NCBI GenBank assembly: GCA_025800105.1
Contig: JAOXSG010000484.1
Span: 1 to 45,947, forward strand
Reading direction: 5' to 3'
DNA length: 45,947 nt
Origin: Cohaesibacter sp.
GTDB taxonomy: Bacteria > Pseudomonadota > Alphaproteobacteria > Rhizobiales > Cohaesibacteraceae
In this document: positions 26,447 through 34,054 of the stretch, piece after piece
Position numbering within the stretch: position 1 is the stretch's first letter
Layout: every line of letters starts with the position of its first letter
Notes under the pieces: generated by a model
The model's database searches: none
Seen by the model: the letters and a program-made list of their open reading frames with translations, nothing else
What the model was told of the DNA's origin: nothing
Program-made: the position numbers and the translations under genes

Positions 26447-26659
26447 ATGATAACGAAATTGCTGGTGCTGGCTGCAAGTCTGGCAATCATCTGGGCCTTT
26501 TTCAAATTGGGCAAAAAGCTCAAGGTCCAGTCAACAAAATTGCAGGCCGCACAAGTGCGCGAAGACCGCAGGAGAGCCGCCGAACAACAAGAAAAAGAAG
26601 CCAATATCATTGATCTGGAAATGGACCCGGATACGGGATCATTTGAAGAAAAGAAATAA
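26447..26659 (+). CDS. Small membrane-anchored protein, unknown
   Basis: 70-residue protein: one N-terminal transmembrane helix (MITKLLVLAASLAIIWAFFKL), then a basic and strongly charged helical region (VREDRRRAAEQQEKEAN), and an acidic tail. The ATG at 26447 has AAAGG 8 bases upstream; an ATG at 26414 would add 11 residues. The family is not recognised. The layout is typical of small inner-membrane proteins with a cytosolic coiled tail. Confidence 0.6.
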   Translation: MITKLLVLAASLAIIWAFFKLGKKLKVQSTKLQAAQVREDRRRAAEQQEKEANIIDLEMDPDTGSFEEKK

Positions 26660-26731
26660 AATCATAGACTTTCCTTACCCAGGCGATGACTTGTCCACGC
26701 CTCATCCCCAGTTTGCCATTTTCGTCTTTTT

Positions 26732-26746
26732 GTTCTTGAAATGTTC
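26732..26746 (+). promoter_or_regulatory. Alphaproteobacterial SOS (LexA) box upstream of the radical SAM gene
   Basis: GTTC-TTGAAAT-GTTC at 26732-26746 matches the alphaproteobacterial LexA target GTTC-N7-GTTC exactly. A -35-like TTGAAA lies inside the box, so LexA would block RNA polymerase. The box is 80 bases before the chosen start of the radical SAM gene. DNA-damage control is therefore predicted. Confidence 0.6.
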
Positions 26747-26826
26747 TTTTTATGTGTCATCTTAAAAAAGAACAAAGCAAAAACAAATCATATTTGTATG
26801 AGGCGGTCAACAAGATCGGAGAGGGG

Positions 26827-27990
26827 ATGATGGCAGCAAACCAGCAGCAAAATGCAAAGAGACAGCCAGTATCAAGACCGGCCATGCAAAAATCTGCAAC
26901 AAAGCAGGATCCGCTTTTGGCACGCAGTCTCAATGGTCGCGCCAGAGGGCGCGGCACCCTGACCAATAAGGCAGGGCGGTTCGAAACCCATGCAACGCAG
27001 GCAATTGACGATGGCTGGCAAGAGGACGAGCCACTGCCACCCCTCAAAACACAGGTGCAGGAAGAAAAATGCCGCACCATCATCACACGCAATGAAAGCC
27101 CGGATCTGCCCTTTGATCGCTCAATCAATCCCTATCGGGGGTGCGAGCATGGCTGCACCTATTGCTTTGCCCGCCCCAGCCACGCCTATATGGGTTTGTC
27201 AGCCGGGCTGGATTTTGAAACAAAATTATTTGCCAAACCCGATGCAGTGGAGCAATTAAAGCGGGAGCTGGCATCCCCCGGCTATCGACCTCGCGCCATT
27301 GCGATTGGCACCAACACAGATCCCTATCAGCCCATTGAGCGTACCTATCGCATCATGCGCGGCATTCTGGAAGTCTTGCTCGAAACCCGCCATCCGGTCT
27401 CCATCGTCACCAAATCAGCCCTGATTTTGCGCGATCTGGATGTGTTATCGCAATTGGCAAAGTATGACTTGATCAAGGTCTCGATCTCTGTGACATCCCT
27501 TGATCGTCATTTATGTGCCACAATGGAGCCAAGAGCCGCCGCCCCTCAAAAGCGCTTGCAAGTCATTAAGGATTTGGCAGAGGCTGGCATTCCAACCGGA
27601 GCGCTGATTGCCCCCATCATTCCAGCTCTCAATGACATTGAGCTGGAAGCCATTTTACAAGCCGCCTTTGAGGCGGGCGCCTGCGAGGCCCATTCCATTT
27701 TGTTGCGCCTGCCAAGGGAAGTCGCAGATCTGTTTCAGGAATGGCTGTTGCATCATTTCCCGGATCGCTATCGTCATGTCACCAATGTCTTGCGCTCCAT
27801 GCATGGCGGCAAACTCTATGATTCCATCCCCGGCAAACGCATGAGAGGGCAGGGGCCTTATGCTGACATGATGCGAAAACGTCTGGATGTGGCCGTGCGC
27901 CGGTTGGGCTTTGCGGGCAGAAAAACAAAATTGAACAGTGACCATTTCATCGCTCCGCAACCACAAGAGCGGCAACTGAGCCTGTTTTAG
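26827..27990 (+). CDS. Radical SAM protein, PA0069/SPL-like family
   Basis: Radical SAM enzyme of about 387 residues in the PA0069 family, distantly related to spore photoproduct lyase. The cluster motif CxxxCxxC is C106, C110, C113 in the stretch NPYRGCEHGCTYCFARPSH. The conserved GTNTDPYQPIE and VTKSALILRDLDVL follow. Function unknown; a role in DNA repair would suit the SOS-type box upstream. The tandem ATGs at 26827/26830 are preceded by GGAGAGGGG, a strong site; an ATG at 26752 opens a longer frame without a good site. The first 90 residues are basic and low-complexity. Confidence 0.9.
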   Translation: MMAANQQQNAKRQPVSRPAMQKSATKQDPLLARSLNGRARGRGTLTNKAGRFETHATQAIDDGWQEDEPLPPLKTQVQEEKCRTIITRNESPDLPFDRSINPYRGCEHGCTYCFARPSHAYMGLSAGLDFETKLFAKPDAVEQLKRELASPGYRPRAIAIGTNTDPYQPIERTYRIMRGILEVLLETRHPVSIVTKSALILRDLDVLSQLAKYDLIKVSISVTSLDRHLCATMEPRAAAPQKRLQVIKDLAEAGIPTGALIAPIIPALNDIELEAILQAAFEAGACEAHSILLRLPREVADLFQEWLLHHFPDRYRHVTNVLRSMHGGKLYDSIPGKRMRGQGPYADMMRKRLDVAVRRLGFAGRKTKLNSDHFIAPQPQERQLSLF

Positions 27991-28075
27991 GGGCCGTACC
28001 GCCGACAGTAAAATCCCCCTTTTTGTGCGCCTGAGAGTTCGATTGAGACAGCTCGTTATCCAAGACGCCTCAACT

Positions 28076-28115
28076 CTGCCCTGATCTGGTTGCCGCCGGA
28101 TCAGGGCAGCTTTTT
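28076..28115 (+). terminator. Strong intrinsic terminator after the radical SAM gene
   Basis: Perfect 11-bp stem CTGCCCTGATC (28076-28086) and GATCAGGGCAG (28099-28109), then C and five T. Followed by non-coding DNA. Confidence 0.85.
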
Positions 28116-28197
28116 ATTGCACAAAAGGCTATATAACCGCCATTTCCTGAAATACGGATCAAAAATTAAAGAAAGAACAGCCTGAAAAACCAGAGCG

Positions 28198-28237
28198 AGA
28201 GCATTTTGAATGCTTACCTATTTGTTCAAAATGCTCT
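28198..28237. repeat. Palindromic intergenic repeat
   Basis: AGAGCATTTTGAA (28198-28210) and TTCAAAATGCTCT (28225-28237) are perfect 13-bp inverted arms around a 14-base loop. It resembles the AGAGCATTTT-type palindromic repeats of Rhizobiales genomes. Only one copy is in this window. Confidence 0.5.
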
Positions 28238-28456
28238 AGGGTTAATGAATGATTAAAGGCTTTGATTCGTCCCGATATTTGCTCATGGCCACGAGAAGAT
28301 AAGACGGATCAGGCCAATGCGGCAAAGATGAAAGCACAGCCCGATCCAGCGCAATGCGTATAGGTCCCAAGAGATAGCTCCCAAGACATGGGTGTTCAGG
28401 ACATGGCGGCAAAGGAAATGGCTCTATCTTTCATCCCATAAAGGGCGGAGACTAAT

Positions 28457-29035
28457 ATGCAGCGTCTGGGTGCACTCTTTATTGCCATTTGTATGGTGGT
28501 AATATCTGCCTCAGTGGGAGCAATCCTGACGATCAAATTCGGATTGACCATTTTGGAAGCTGCGCCCTTTGCTGTTGGCCTGTTGCTCACCCTTATGCTT
28601 ATCCATTATCAAATCAGCCGTGTGCGTGATCGCCTGATCATTGACGAACAAATGGATGATTTGACGCGCCTGAAACTGTCCCTGACCAAAGATGTGCAGG
28701 ATGTGCGCGAACTGGCCGAGCAGCTGGAACAAACAGTTGCCTCGCGCATGCGTTCGGAAATGGATCCTATTCTGGCCGAGCTGGATGTGATGGGCACATT
28801 GGTCAAGCAATTGGCCGAGAGCTGCGCTGAGTTGGATGAGCGGGTGGATCTCAATGATGAGCGAGCGCAGGCTTTGAAAAACAAGATGGATCTGGCAACC
28901 CAAACCATGGCCAAAATCCAGCAAAGCCTGACCTCCGGGGCTTTGGCCGGGCGCGAAAAAGCCAACATCTCCGGCAAAAAAAACAGCACCAGGATACTGA
29001 CGAAAGAGAACAAGAGCCTGTCAGTGATATGCTAG
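28457..29035 (+). CDS. Membrane/coiled-coil part of an EAL-type protein (0 frame)
   Basis: 192-residue frame with two hydrophobic helices at the start (MQRLGALFIAICMVVISAS, then a second near residues 30-50), a coiled-coil-like middle (DDLTRLKLSLTKDVQDVREL and later TLVKQLAESCAEL), and a tail that stops shortly after an A8 run. Related Rhizobiales proteins usually continue from such an anchor into an EAL domain in one chain. Here the EAL domain is in the next frame, so this is either a truncated short product, an upstream half of a frameshifted gene, or a product of slippage. The ATG at 28457 has GGCGGAG 8 bases upstream. Confidence 0.75.
   Translation: MQRLGALFIAICMVVISASVGAILTIKFGLTILEAAPFAVGLLLTLMLIHYQISRVRDRLIIDEQMDDLTRLKLSLTKDVQDVRELAEQLEQTVASRMRSEMDPILAELDVMGTLVKQLAESCAELDERVDLNDERAQALKNKMDLATQTMAKIQQSLTSGALAGREKANISGKKNSTRILTKENKSLSVIC
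28976..28984 (+). other. Putative -1 slippage site, A AAA AAC in an A8 run
   Basis: In the 0 frame the codons are GGC AAA AAA AAC. Eight A (28976-28983) are followed by C, so the last seven bases read A AAA AAC, a known -1 slippery heptamer. Slipping by -1 moves the ribosome into the frame of the EAL ORF, which is open from 28984 (CAG CAC CAG GAT ...) to 30345 and would give a 629-residue fusion. A sequencing error or ordinary indel in the run is the main alternative. Confidence 0.55.
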
Positions 29036-30345
29036 CCTCGTCCCTCTCAGATGGTGATCAGCAGCAAGAGGTGCAAGCATCGGGCAACGAAAGCGACACG
29101 CGTTTGGCAGATGCCCGCTCAAAAGCCCAAAAAGCGGCCAAAAACTTGCAGGCCATTGCCGAGCTGCATCACGGGCAGGAAAAACAGAGCATTTCAGACG
29201 ATGAAAAACAGGCGGTCCGCCGCGCTTTGGCCATGGGCAAAATGGAATTGCATCTCCAGCCCGTTGTGACCTTGCCAATGCGCAAACCCGCTTTTTATGA
29301 AATGCTGGCTCGCCTTCTCGATGAACAGGGCAAAGTCATCACGCCTGATATTTTTCTGCCGGTCTGCAAGGAGCTGAATTTCCTGCCATTGCTGGATCGC
29401 CTTGCCATCAACAAGGCCTTTAAGATGCAGCGCAGTCTGGCCGATCGCAGCCATGGCATGCCTTGTTTTTGCAACATTTCGCTAGAGAGCATGTCCGACC
29501 CGGATTTCTTTGCCCATATCCGCGATCTCTATGAGCAAAATGCCGATCTGGTCGAAAATATCATTCTCGAATTCAGCCTCTCCAGCTTCAACAAATTTGG
29601 GGTTATGGAGCAGGAAACCCTGCAATTGCTACAAAGCATGGGCTTTCGCTTCTCGGTCGATCAGCTCACCACATTGAAAGCGGATTTCGACCAAATGGTG
29701 CGATCTGGCATTCGCTTTGCCAAGGTCGCAGCCCCGATTCTGACCCACCGCGATGCGGGACGTGGTCTCGATATTCATCCGGCAGATTTTTCCCGCGTTC
29801 TCTCCCGCAAAGGGCTGGATTTAATTGTCACCCATGTCGAGACCGAAAGTGTCTTGGTCAATCTGTTGGATTACAATATCAAATTGGCGCAAGGCAACCA
29901 TTTCGCCCCGGCAAAACCCTTGCGGCCAGACGAGACAAATGCCCGCCCTGATGGCACCACGCAACAGATGGGCCAAGGCCAACAGGGCAGAAACGCAAGG
30001 GGCAATCCGGGAGCTGGTGGCCAAAATGCTGGCTATCAAGCCAATACGCCAACCATCCCGGCCCCAATGGTTCATGGCACCGCTGGCCGCACCAATGCAC
30101 CATTACCCAACGGACAGGCAGGCAACAATCGCACATTGGGCCAAAATCCGCGCGTTGCCCAAGCGCTGAAAGCCATGTCAGCCCAAGATGGCGGCGAAAA
30201 TTCAACCAGAGATCATTTCCGCAATGTCTTGGCAGAGGCGGCAGGCCTGATGCAGCCTCAATCATCCGCATCCAATACAGGGCAACAAGCATCACAAACC
30301 CGCACACCGGACGCACGCCCAACGATCCAGCGTTTGATCCGCTGA
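29029..30345 (+). CDS. EAL-domain (c-di-GMP phosphodiesterase-like) part in the -1 frame
   Basis: 438 residues from the ATG at 29029, but the frame is open upstream to the A8 run. The EAL-type domain (about residues 62-305) is degenerate. The EAL motif reads YEML (E kept), a Glu is present in ILEFSLS, the DDFG-type motif is SVDQL, the Lys in FAKVAAP is kept, and VETES resembles the late catalytic Glu region. Loss of the second Asp suggests weak or absent hydrolysis, possibly a c-di-GMP binding or effector role. The last 120 residues are low-complexity, rich in G, Q, N, P. No good ribosome site lies before this ATG, which argues that the domain is normally made as part of the longer chain. Confidence 0.75.
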   Translation: MLASSLSDGDQQQEVQASGNESDTRLADARSKAQKAAKNLQAIAELHHGQEKQSISDDEKQAVRRALAMGKMELHLQPVVTLPMRKPAFYEMLARLLDEQGKVITPDIFLPVCKELNFLPLLDRLAINKAFKMQRSLADRSHGMPCFCNISLESMSDPDFFAHIRDLYEQNADLVENIILEFSLSSFNKFGVMEQETLQLLQSMGFRFSVDQLTTLKADFDQMVRSGIRFAKVAAPILTHRDAGRGLDIHPADFSRVLSRKGLDLIVTHVETESVLVNLLDYNIKLAQGNHFAPAKPLRPDETNARPDGTTQQMGQGQQGRNARGNPGAGGQNAGYQANTPTIPAPMVHGTAGRTNAPLPNGQAGNNRTLGQNPRVAQALKAMSAQDGGENSTRDHFRNVLAEAAGLMQPQSSASNTGQQASQTRTPDARPTIQRLIR

Positions 30346-30502
30346 TTGCGCGTAGCGCTCTGGCGATCAAGACAAAATATCGGGCGATAAACCAAGCTTG
30401 TTCTTGACCTGACTGCGATCAGACGTGACAAAGAAAGAGCAGGGTTTATGCCATAATGTTCTTCCTGCTATATGCCGCTTTGAAAATCATAAGGGAAAGT
30501 CC

Positions 30503-31360
30503 ATGTCTTCGCGTCTGCCCGGCCTGTCCGCCATTGCTTCCAACTATCAAGGGCTGCTGTCTGATATTTGGGGAGTGATCCATAATGGTGTTGCCCATAA
30601 CAAGGAAACGGTGGAAGCCCTTGCCAAATTCCGAAAACAACATGGCCCAGTTATTCTGATCACCAATGCCCCGCGCCCCAATGGCCCCATTTTGAAGCAG
30701 CTGGATTTGCTGGGTGTGCCAAAAGACTGTTATGACGCGGTCGTCACCTCTGGCGATGTCAGCCGGGATGCCATTTTGCAAACTGGCAAAACCAAACTCT
30801 ATCATCTGGGGCCAGACCGCGATTTGCCGCTCTATGAAGGCCTGAATGTCGAGTTGGTTGATGAAAAAGCCGCCGAGCTTGTCTGTTGCACGGGCCTGTT
30901 GGATGATGCAGTAGAAACCCCCGATGATTATGATGCCATGCTCAAGGATTTTGCCAAGCGCGGCCTTCAATTCATTTGCGCCAATCCTGATCGCGTTGTC
31001 GAAAAAGGCGGCACCCTGATTTATTGTGCCGGAGCCTTGGCCGAGCGGTTCGAAGCCTATGGCGGCGAGCCAATCATGGTCGGCAAACCATGTGGCCCCA
31101 TCTATGACGCCTCTTTGGCCGAACTGACCAAAGCCAATGGTGGAGAGGTTGAGCGCGATAAAATCTTGCTCATTGGCGACAGTCTGCCAACCGATATGCG
31201 CGGCGCACATCATCAAAAGCTGGATGCGCTCTTCATCACAGCAGGCATTCATGCCGCTGATTTTGGCCCCTCAGATGACCCGGATGCAGAGCGGGTGCAA
31301 CATCGTCTGGATCATGAGGATGTGCAGGCCGTTGGCTTCATGCCGCGCCTTTCCTGGTAG
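30503..31360 (+). CDS. HAD-superfamily hydrolase, subfamily IIA (TIGR01459-like)
   Basis: 285-residue HAD phosphatase-like protein of the TIGR01459 type. The nucleophile motif is LLSDIWGVIHNG with D21, where the usual DxD has tryptophan at the third position, as is typical for this subfamily. ITNAPRPNG, EPIMVGKPCGPIY and ILLIGDSLPTDMRGA provide motifs II-IV. Function unknown; related IIA members dephosphorylate sugar or nucleotide phosphates. The ATG at 30503 has AAGGGAAAG upstream. It precedes a MITE-like element. Confidence 0.85.
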   Translation: MSSRLPGLSAIASNYQGLLSDIWGVIHNGVAHNKETVEALAKFRKQHGPVILITNAPRPNGPILKQLDLLGVPKDCYDAVVTSGDVSRDAILQTGKTKLYHLGPDRDLPLYEGLNVELVDEKAAELVCCTGLLDDAVETPDDYDAMLKDFAKRGLQFICANPDRVVEKGGTLIYCAGALAERFEAYGGEPIMVGKPCGPIYDASLAELTKANGGEVERDKILLIGDSLPTDMRGAHHQKLDALFITAGIHAADFGPSDDPDAERVQHRLDHEDVQAVGFMPRLSW

Positions 31361-31817
31361 GCTGGCGTTAGGCTCAGGACTCATTAATTTAGCCTATTCT
31401 GTTTGTCTTGAAGCATTCAGATAGAAGAACCAAGAGTAAAATAAGGGTGGTTCCCTTTTTGCAGGTCTTGGTTCGATAGATGAGTGCTTCAAGACAAACC
31501 CGAAGGGCGAGGCATTTTTGCGCAATGACTGTGTCGTAAAATCTTGAAAATGAACCACATTGTCGCGATTTTCCTCCTTGCCATTGCGCAAAACTGCTCT
31601 CGCAGAATGAGCAAAATTAATAGGTCCTGAGCCTAGAAGCTCCATGCAAACCTTTCCAGATTGTAAGGGGTAATTCCTGTGCAAGGGCCTGCCATGCCCT
31701 TGCAGAAATTGGGGGAAGTACCTAGCTTTAAGCTGAGAGAGCTAGTCTCTCTATCTCCATTTTCTCATATGGCTGACAATTCATTCAGCAATGCAGAAGC
31801 CTGTCAGGAAAAGCCCC
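31361..31817. other. Intergenic region occupied by a MITE-like element
   Basis: Between the HAD hydrolase and the YgfZ-like gene. 31369-31635 is the 267-bp element listed separately; the remaining 180 bases upstream of 31818 have only short frames and presumably the YgfZ promoter. A long minus-strand frame across the element is dismissed as a shadow. Confidence 0.6.
31369..31635. mobile_element. MITE-like inverted-repeat element, about 267 bp
   Basis: The outer 12 bases TAGGCTCAGGAC (31369-31380) and GTCCTGAGCCTA (31624-31635) are perfect inverted ends. Including the inner part, the ends match at about 28 of 33 positions. Inside are two hairpins: GTTTGTCTTGAAGC (31401-31414) with GCTTCAAGACAAAC (31486-31499), nested around AACCAAG and CTTGGTT; and TTTTGCGCAATG with CATTGCGCAAAA further right. 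No transposase fits in it, so it would be mobilised by a related insertion sequence elsewhere. Confidence 0.7.
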
Positions 31818-32684
31818 ATGTCCTTAATTGCCTGTCCAACCCGTGCACTGGTTTCAATGAGCGGAGCTGACTGTGAAAGTCTGCTGCAACGCCTGATCAC
31901 AACCAATCTGGACAAACTGGAGCAAGGACAGGCCGGATTCGGCGCTTTACTGGCACCTCAGGGCAAAATTTTGATGGATTTTCTCGTCACCCGGCAAGAA
32001 ACAGGTTTCCTGTTTGATATGCATAGCCAACTGGTCGATGCCTTTATCAAGAAAATGACTCTGTATAAAATGCGCTCTGATGTCAGCCTTGAAAAAGACA
32101 GCCGCATCGTCGCTGTATCGCTGAACCAGCCACAGGGCGAAGAAGCAGGGCAAACCGCTCTTATGGTGAAAGATCCTCGCCATGGGCTTTTGGGTTGGCG
32201 CTGTTATCTTCCCAAAGACCATGAGGTTGATCTGCAAGAAGACAGCCAAAGTCTTGTGCGCGCCCATATTGAAGCTGGGGTGCCTCAGGGAAGCGTTGAA
32301 GAGGGAGAAGGGGATTTTGTCTATGGCACTTTGTTTCCCCATGATGCCCATCTCGATCAATTGGGCGGCATCGATTATGAGAAAGGGTGCTATGTGGGAC
32401 AGGAAGTCGTCTCGCGTATGCATCATCGGGGCACAGCCCGCAAACGCATGGTCAAAGTCAGCGCTGATAGTCCTTTGCTGTCTCAGTCAGCCATTATGGC
32501 CGAGAACAAAACTATAGGCCAAATTGGCCTTGCGCAGGGCAATCAGGCACTGGCCCAAATCCGACTTGACCGCCTTAGCACCGCCTTGGCCAACAATCAG
32601 CCCGTGCAAAGTGAGCAAGGACAGAGCCTGTCAATCAGCTTGCCTGATTATGTCGATTTTGCGGATCAGTTTGATGGGGCATAA
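31818..32684 (+). CDS. ygfZ: YgfZ/GcvT-domain folate-binding Fe-S protein
   Basis: Tetrahydrofolate-dependent protein used in assembly or repair of certain iron-sulfur enzymes. 288 residues; the family signature KGCYVGQE occurs late (inside DYEKGCYVGQEVVSRMHHRG), with LDQLGGIDYEKG just before. N-terminal GcvT-like fold with RLITTNLDKLEQGQAGFGALL and APQGKILMDFLV. The ATG at 31818 has AGGAAA 6 bases upstream and is preferred over the in-frame ATG at 31791. The MITE lies upstream. Confidence 0.92.
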   Translation: MSLIACPTRALVSMSGADCESLLQRLITTNLDKLEQGQAGFGALLAPQGKILMDFLVTRQETGFLFDMHSQLVDAFIKKMTLYKMRSDVSLEKDSRIVAVSLNQPQGEEAGQTALMVKDPRHGLLGWRCYLPKDHEVDLQEDSQSLVRAHIEAGVPQGSVEEGEGDFVYGTLFPHDAHLDQLGGIDYEKGCYVGQEVVSRMHHRGTARKRMVKVSADSPLLSQSAIMAENKTIGQIGLAQGNQALAQIRLDRLSTALANNQPVQSEQGQSLSISLPDYVDFADQFDGA

Positions 32685-32819
32685 AAGAGCAGGATAGCCT
32701 ATGCCCTATGCGACAAAAGGCTTGGGCGCGATCAGAAAAAGTCTGTGTTTCCAGCCACCATATTTAGAATTTGGTAAGCATAAAGTCCTTATATAACTGG
32801 CATATGGGGGACGTAAAAT

Positions 32820-33251
32820 ATGCTGGTTGAGATTCATATTTTAAAAGATTTATTCAATGACATAGCCGCCTATGCGCAGGATAGAATTGACAATGGGGAT
32901 GTCAGTGGTCCGCGGTATGGTGCGCTTTTAAAAATGCTTTGGTGTGGAACATCGGGCGAGCCTTGCTATACAAGCTGCCAATCCATGGCCGATGCCATTC
33001 AGCTGTTAAGGGATCTGGATAAGTGCGAGAAGCTGGATGAGTTTTTCATCACTCTCACGGCCCAAATGCTCGAAACCTTCCCAAATGGCGGCGCCGAGCT
33101 GGATGATTTTGATGCCTTGCGCAAAATGTCCAGTGAAATCGGAAAAGTGATCCCGTTGGAAGCAATCAAATTGCCCAAAGAAACAGATCAGCAAGAAGAG
33201 GCCGCTGAGACGACATCCTTGCCAGCCGCACAAGACGAGAAAATCGCTTAA
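32820..33251 (+). CDS. Hypothetical protein
   Basis: 143-residue protein, mostly helical, with an acidic C-terminal tail (ETDQQEEAAETTSLPAAQDE). Four cysteines occur in the middle (LWCGTSGEPCYTSCQSM and DKCEK), which could bind a metal, but no known motif is recognised. GGGGGA lies 8 bases before the ATG at 32820. Codon use is similar to the neighbours. The terminator at 33306 closes the transcript. I cannot assign a family. Confidence 0.65.
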   Translation: MLVEIHILKDLFNDIAAYAQDRIDNGDVSGPRYGALLKMLWCGTSGEPCYTSCQSMADAIQLLRDLDKCEKLDEFFITLTAQMLETFPNGGAELDDFDALRKMSSEIGKVIPLEAIKLPKETDQQEEAAETTSLPAAQDEKIA

Positions 33252-33305
33252 AGCAACATCTGTGAATGCCAAGAGAGTGCCGGCGATTTCTCCACCTTGA
33301 TGAAA

Positions 33306-33328
33306 AATGCCCGCTTCATGCGGGCATT
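33306..33328. terminator. Bidirectional terminator between the hypothetical gene and moaB
   Basis: Perfect 9-bp stem AATGCCCGC (33306-33314) and GCGGGCATT (33320-33328). On the minus strand it is followed by TTTCATC, with ATTTTTC across the stem base, so it ends moaB; on the plus strand it would end the hypothetical gene. Confidence 0.75.
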
Positions 33329-33330
33329 TA

Positions 33331-33361
33331 TGAGTCTAAGCCCTAGGCTCAGGGCTTATTT
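33331..33361. repeat. Two abutting repeat ends around CTAG
   Basis: TGAGTCTAAGCCCTAG (33331-33346), whose minus strand matches the 20420 motif, directly adjoins TAGGCTCAGGGCTTA (33344-33358), whose minus strand matches the MITE outer end (AATAAGCCCTGAGCCTAG against AATAGGTCCTGAGCCTAG, 16 of 18). The moaB stop (33356-33358) lies in the second end. It looks like two element ends joined at a shared TAG, such as an excision footprint. Confidence 0.6.
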
Positions 33362-33913
33362 TCCCTGCAACTTGCCGCGTTTTAGATGTTCATCCAAGCG
33401 GGGCATCATCTCGACAAAATTGCATGGCATATAGCGATAATCCAATTGATTGATCAAAATGCCATCCCAGGCATCTTTGCAGGCTCCGGTGGAACCGGGA
33501 ATCACAAAAATATAAGTGGCATTGGCCACGCCACCAGTGGCGCGCGACTGAATGGTGGACGTACCAATTTTCTCATAAGACTGCATATGAAAAACGCTGG
33601 AAAAGCCATCCATGGTCTTTTCAAACAAGGGCATCATGGCCTCTGGCGTAACATCCCGGCCCGTAAAACCAGTCCCACCCGTTGAAATGATCACATCAAT
33701 ATCAGGATTGGCAATCCATGCTTTGGCCTGCGCCTGAATGGCCTCCACTTCGTCTTTGACAATGGCACGATCTGCCAAAAGATGCCCAGCTTTTTCCAGC
33801 CGATCCACCAATGTTTGACCAGAGCGATCCTCGGCCAAGGTGCGGGTATCGGAAACCGTCAGAATAGCAATTTTCATGGGCACAAAAGGGCGGCTTTCAT
33901 CAATCCCGGCCAT
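33356..33913 (-). CDS. moaB: Molybdenum cofactor biosynthesis protein MoaB
   Basis: MoCF-fold protein of the molybdopterin pathway; the family adenylylates molybdopterin (MogA-like) or assists with it. 185 residues with [17 protein letters not shown], the MoCF signature, and [20 protein letters not shown] is 7 bases upstream of the ATG at 33913. The stop is followed by repeat ends and then the terminator. The ETF-QO, nirK and other respiratory genes in the window do not need Mo cofactor, so it serves enzymes elsewhere. Confidence 0.93.
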   Translation of the reverse strand: MAGIDESRPFVPMKIAILTVSDTRTLAEDRSGQTLVDRLEKAGHLLADRAIVKDEVEAIQAQAKAWIANPDIDVIISTGGTGFTGRDVTPEAMMPLFEKTMDGFSSVFHMQSYEKIGTSTIQSRATGGVANATYIFVIPGSTGACKDAWDGILINQLDYRYMPCNFVEMMPRLDEHLKRGKLQGK

Positions 33914-34054
33914 ATCTCTGTCCTTCTCTTATATTCGTGCTGTCATTTGCATAGCACCATGCCAGAGAATGAGAAAAAGAAAATTGCCCCAAGTCAATAG
34001 TCAAAAATTGGCTTGGTAATTTTGTAAAAGCTGCATAAGCCATGTGACATGGGA

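Larger units (their letters stand above)
27991..28456. other. Intergenic region with terminator and palindromic repeat
   Basis: No gene. It holds the strong terminator at 28076-28115 and the palindrome at 28198-28237. The 85 bases between the radical SAM stop and the terminator could be a 3' UTR or a small RNA. The rest upstream of 28457 probably holds the promoter of the EAL-type gene. Confidence 0.5.

Noticed and set aside
28040-28110. CTGAGAG and CCTGATCTGG resembling a TPP riboswitch
   Set aside because: The second match is simply the arm of the terminator hairpin and no thiamine gene follows; the rest of the THI-box pattern is missing.
30446-31252. 268-residue minus-strand ORF
   Set aside because: Antisense to the HAD hydrolase gene; no recognisable domain.
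31394-31684. 96-residue minus-strand ORF over the MITE
   Set aside because: It covers inverted repeats and has no family features; it is a shadow of the repeat.
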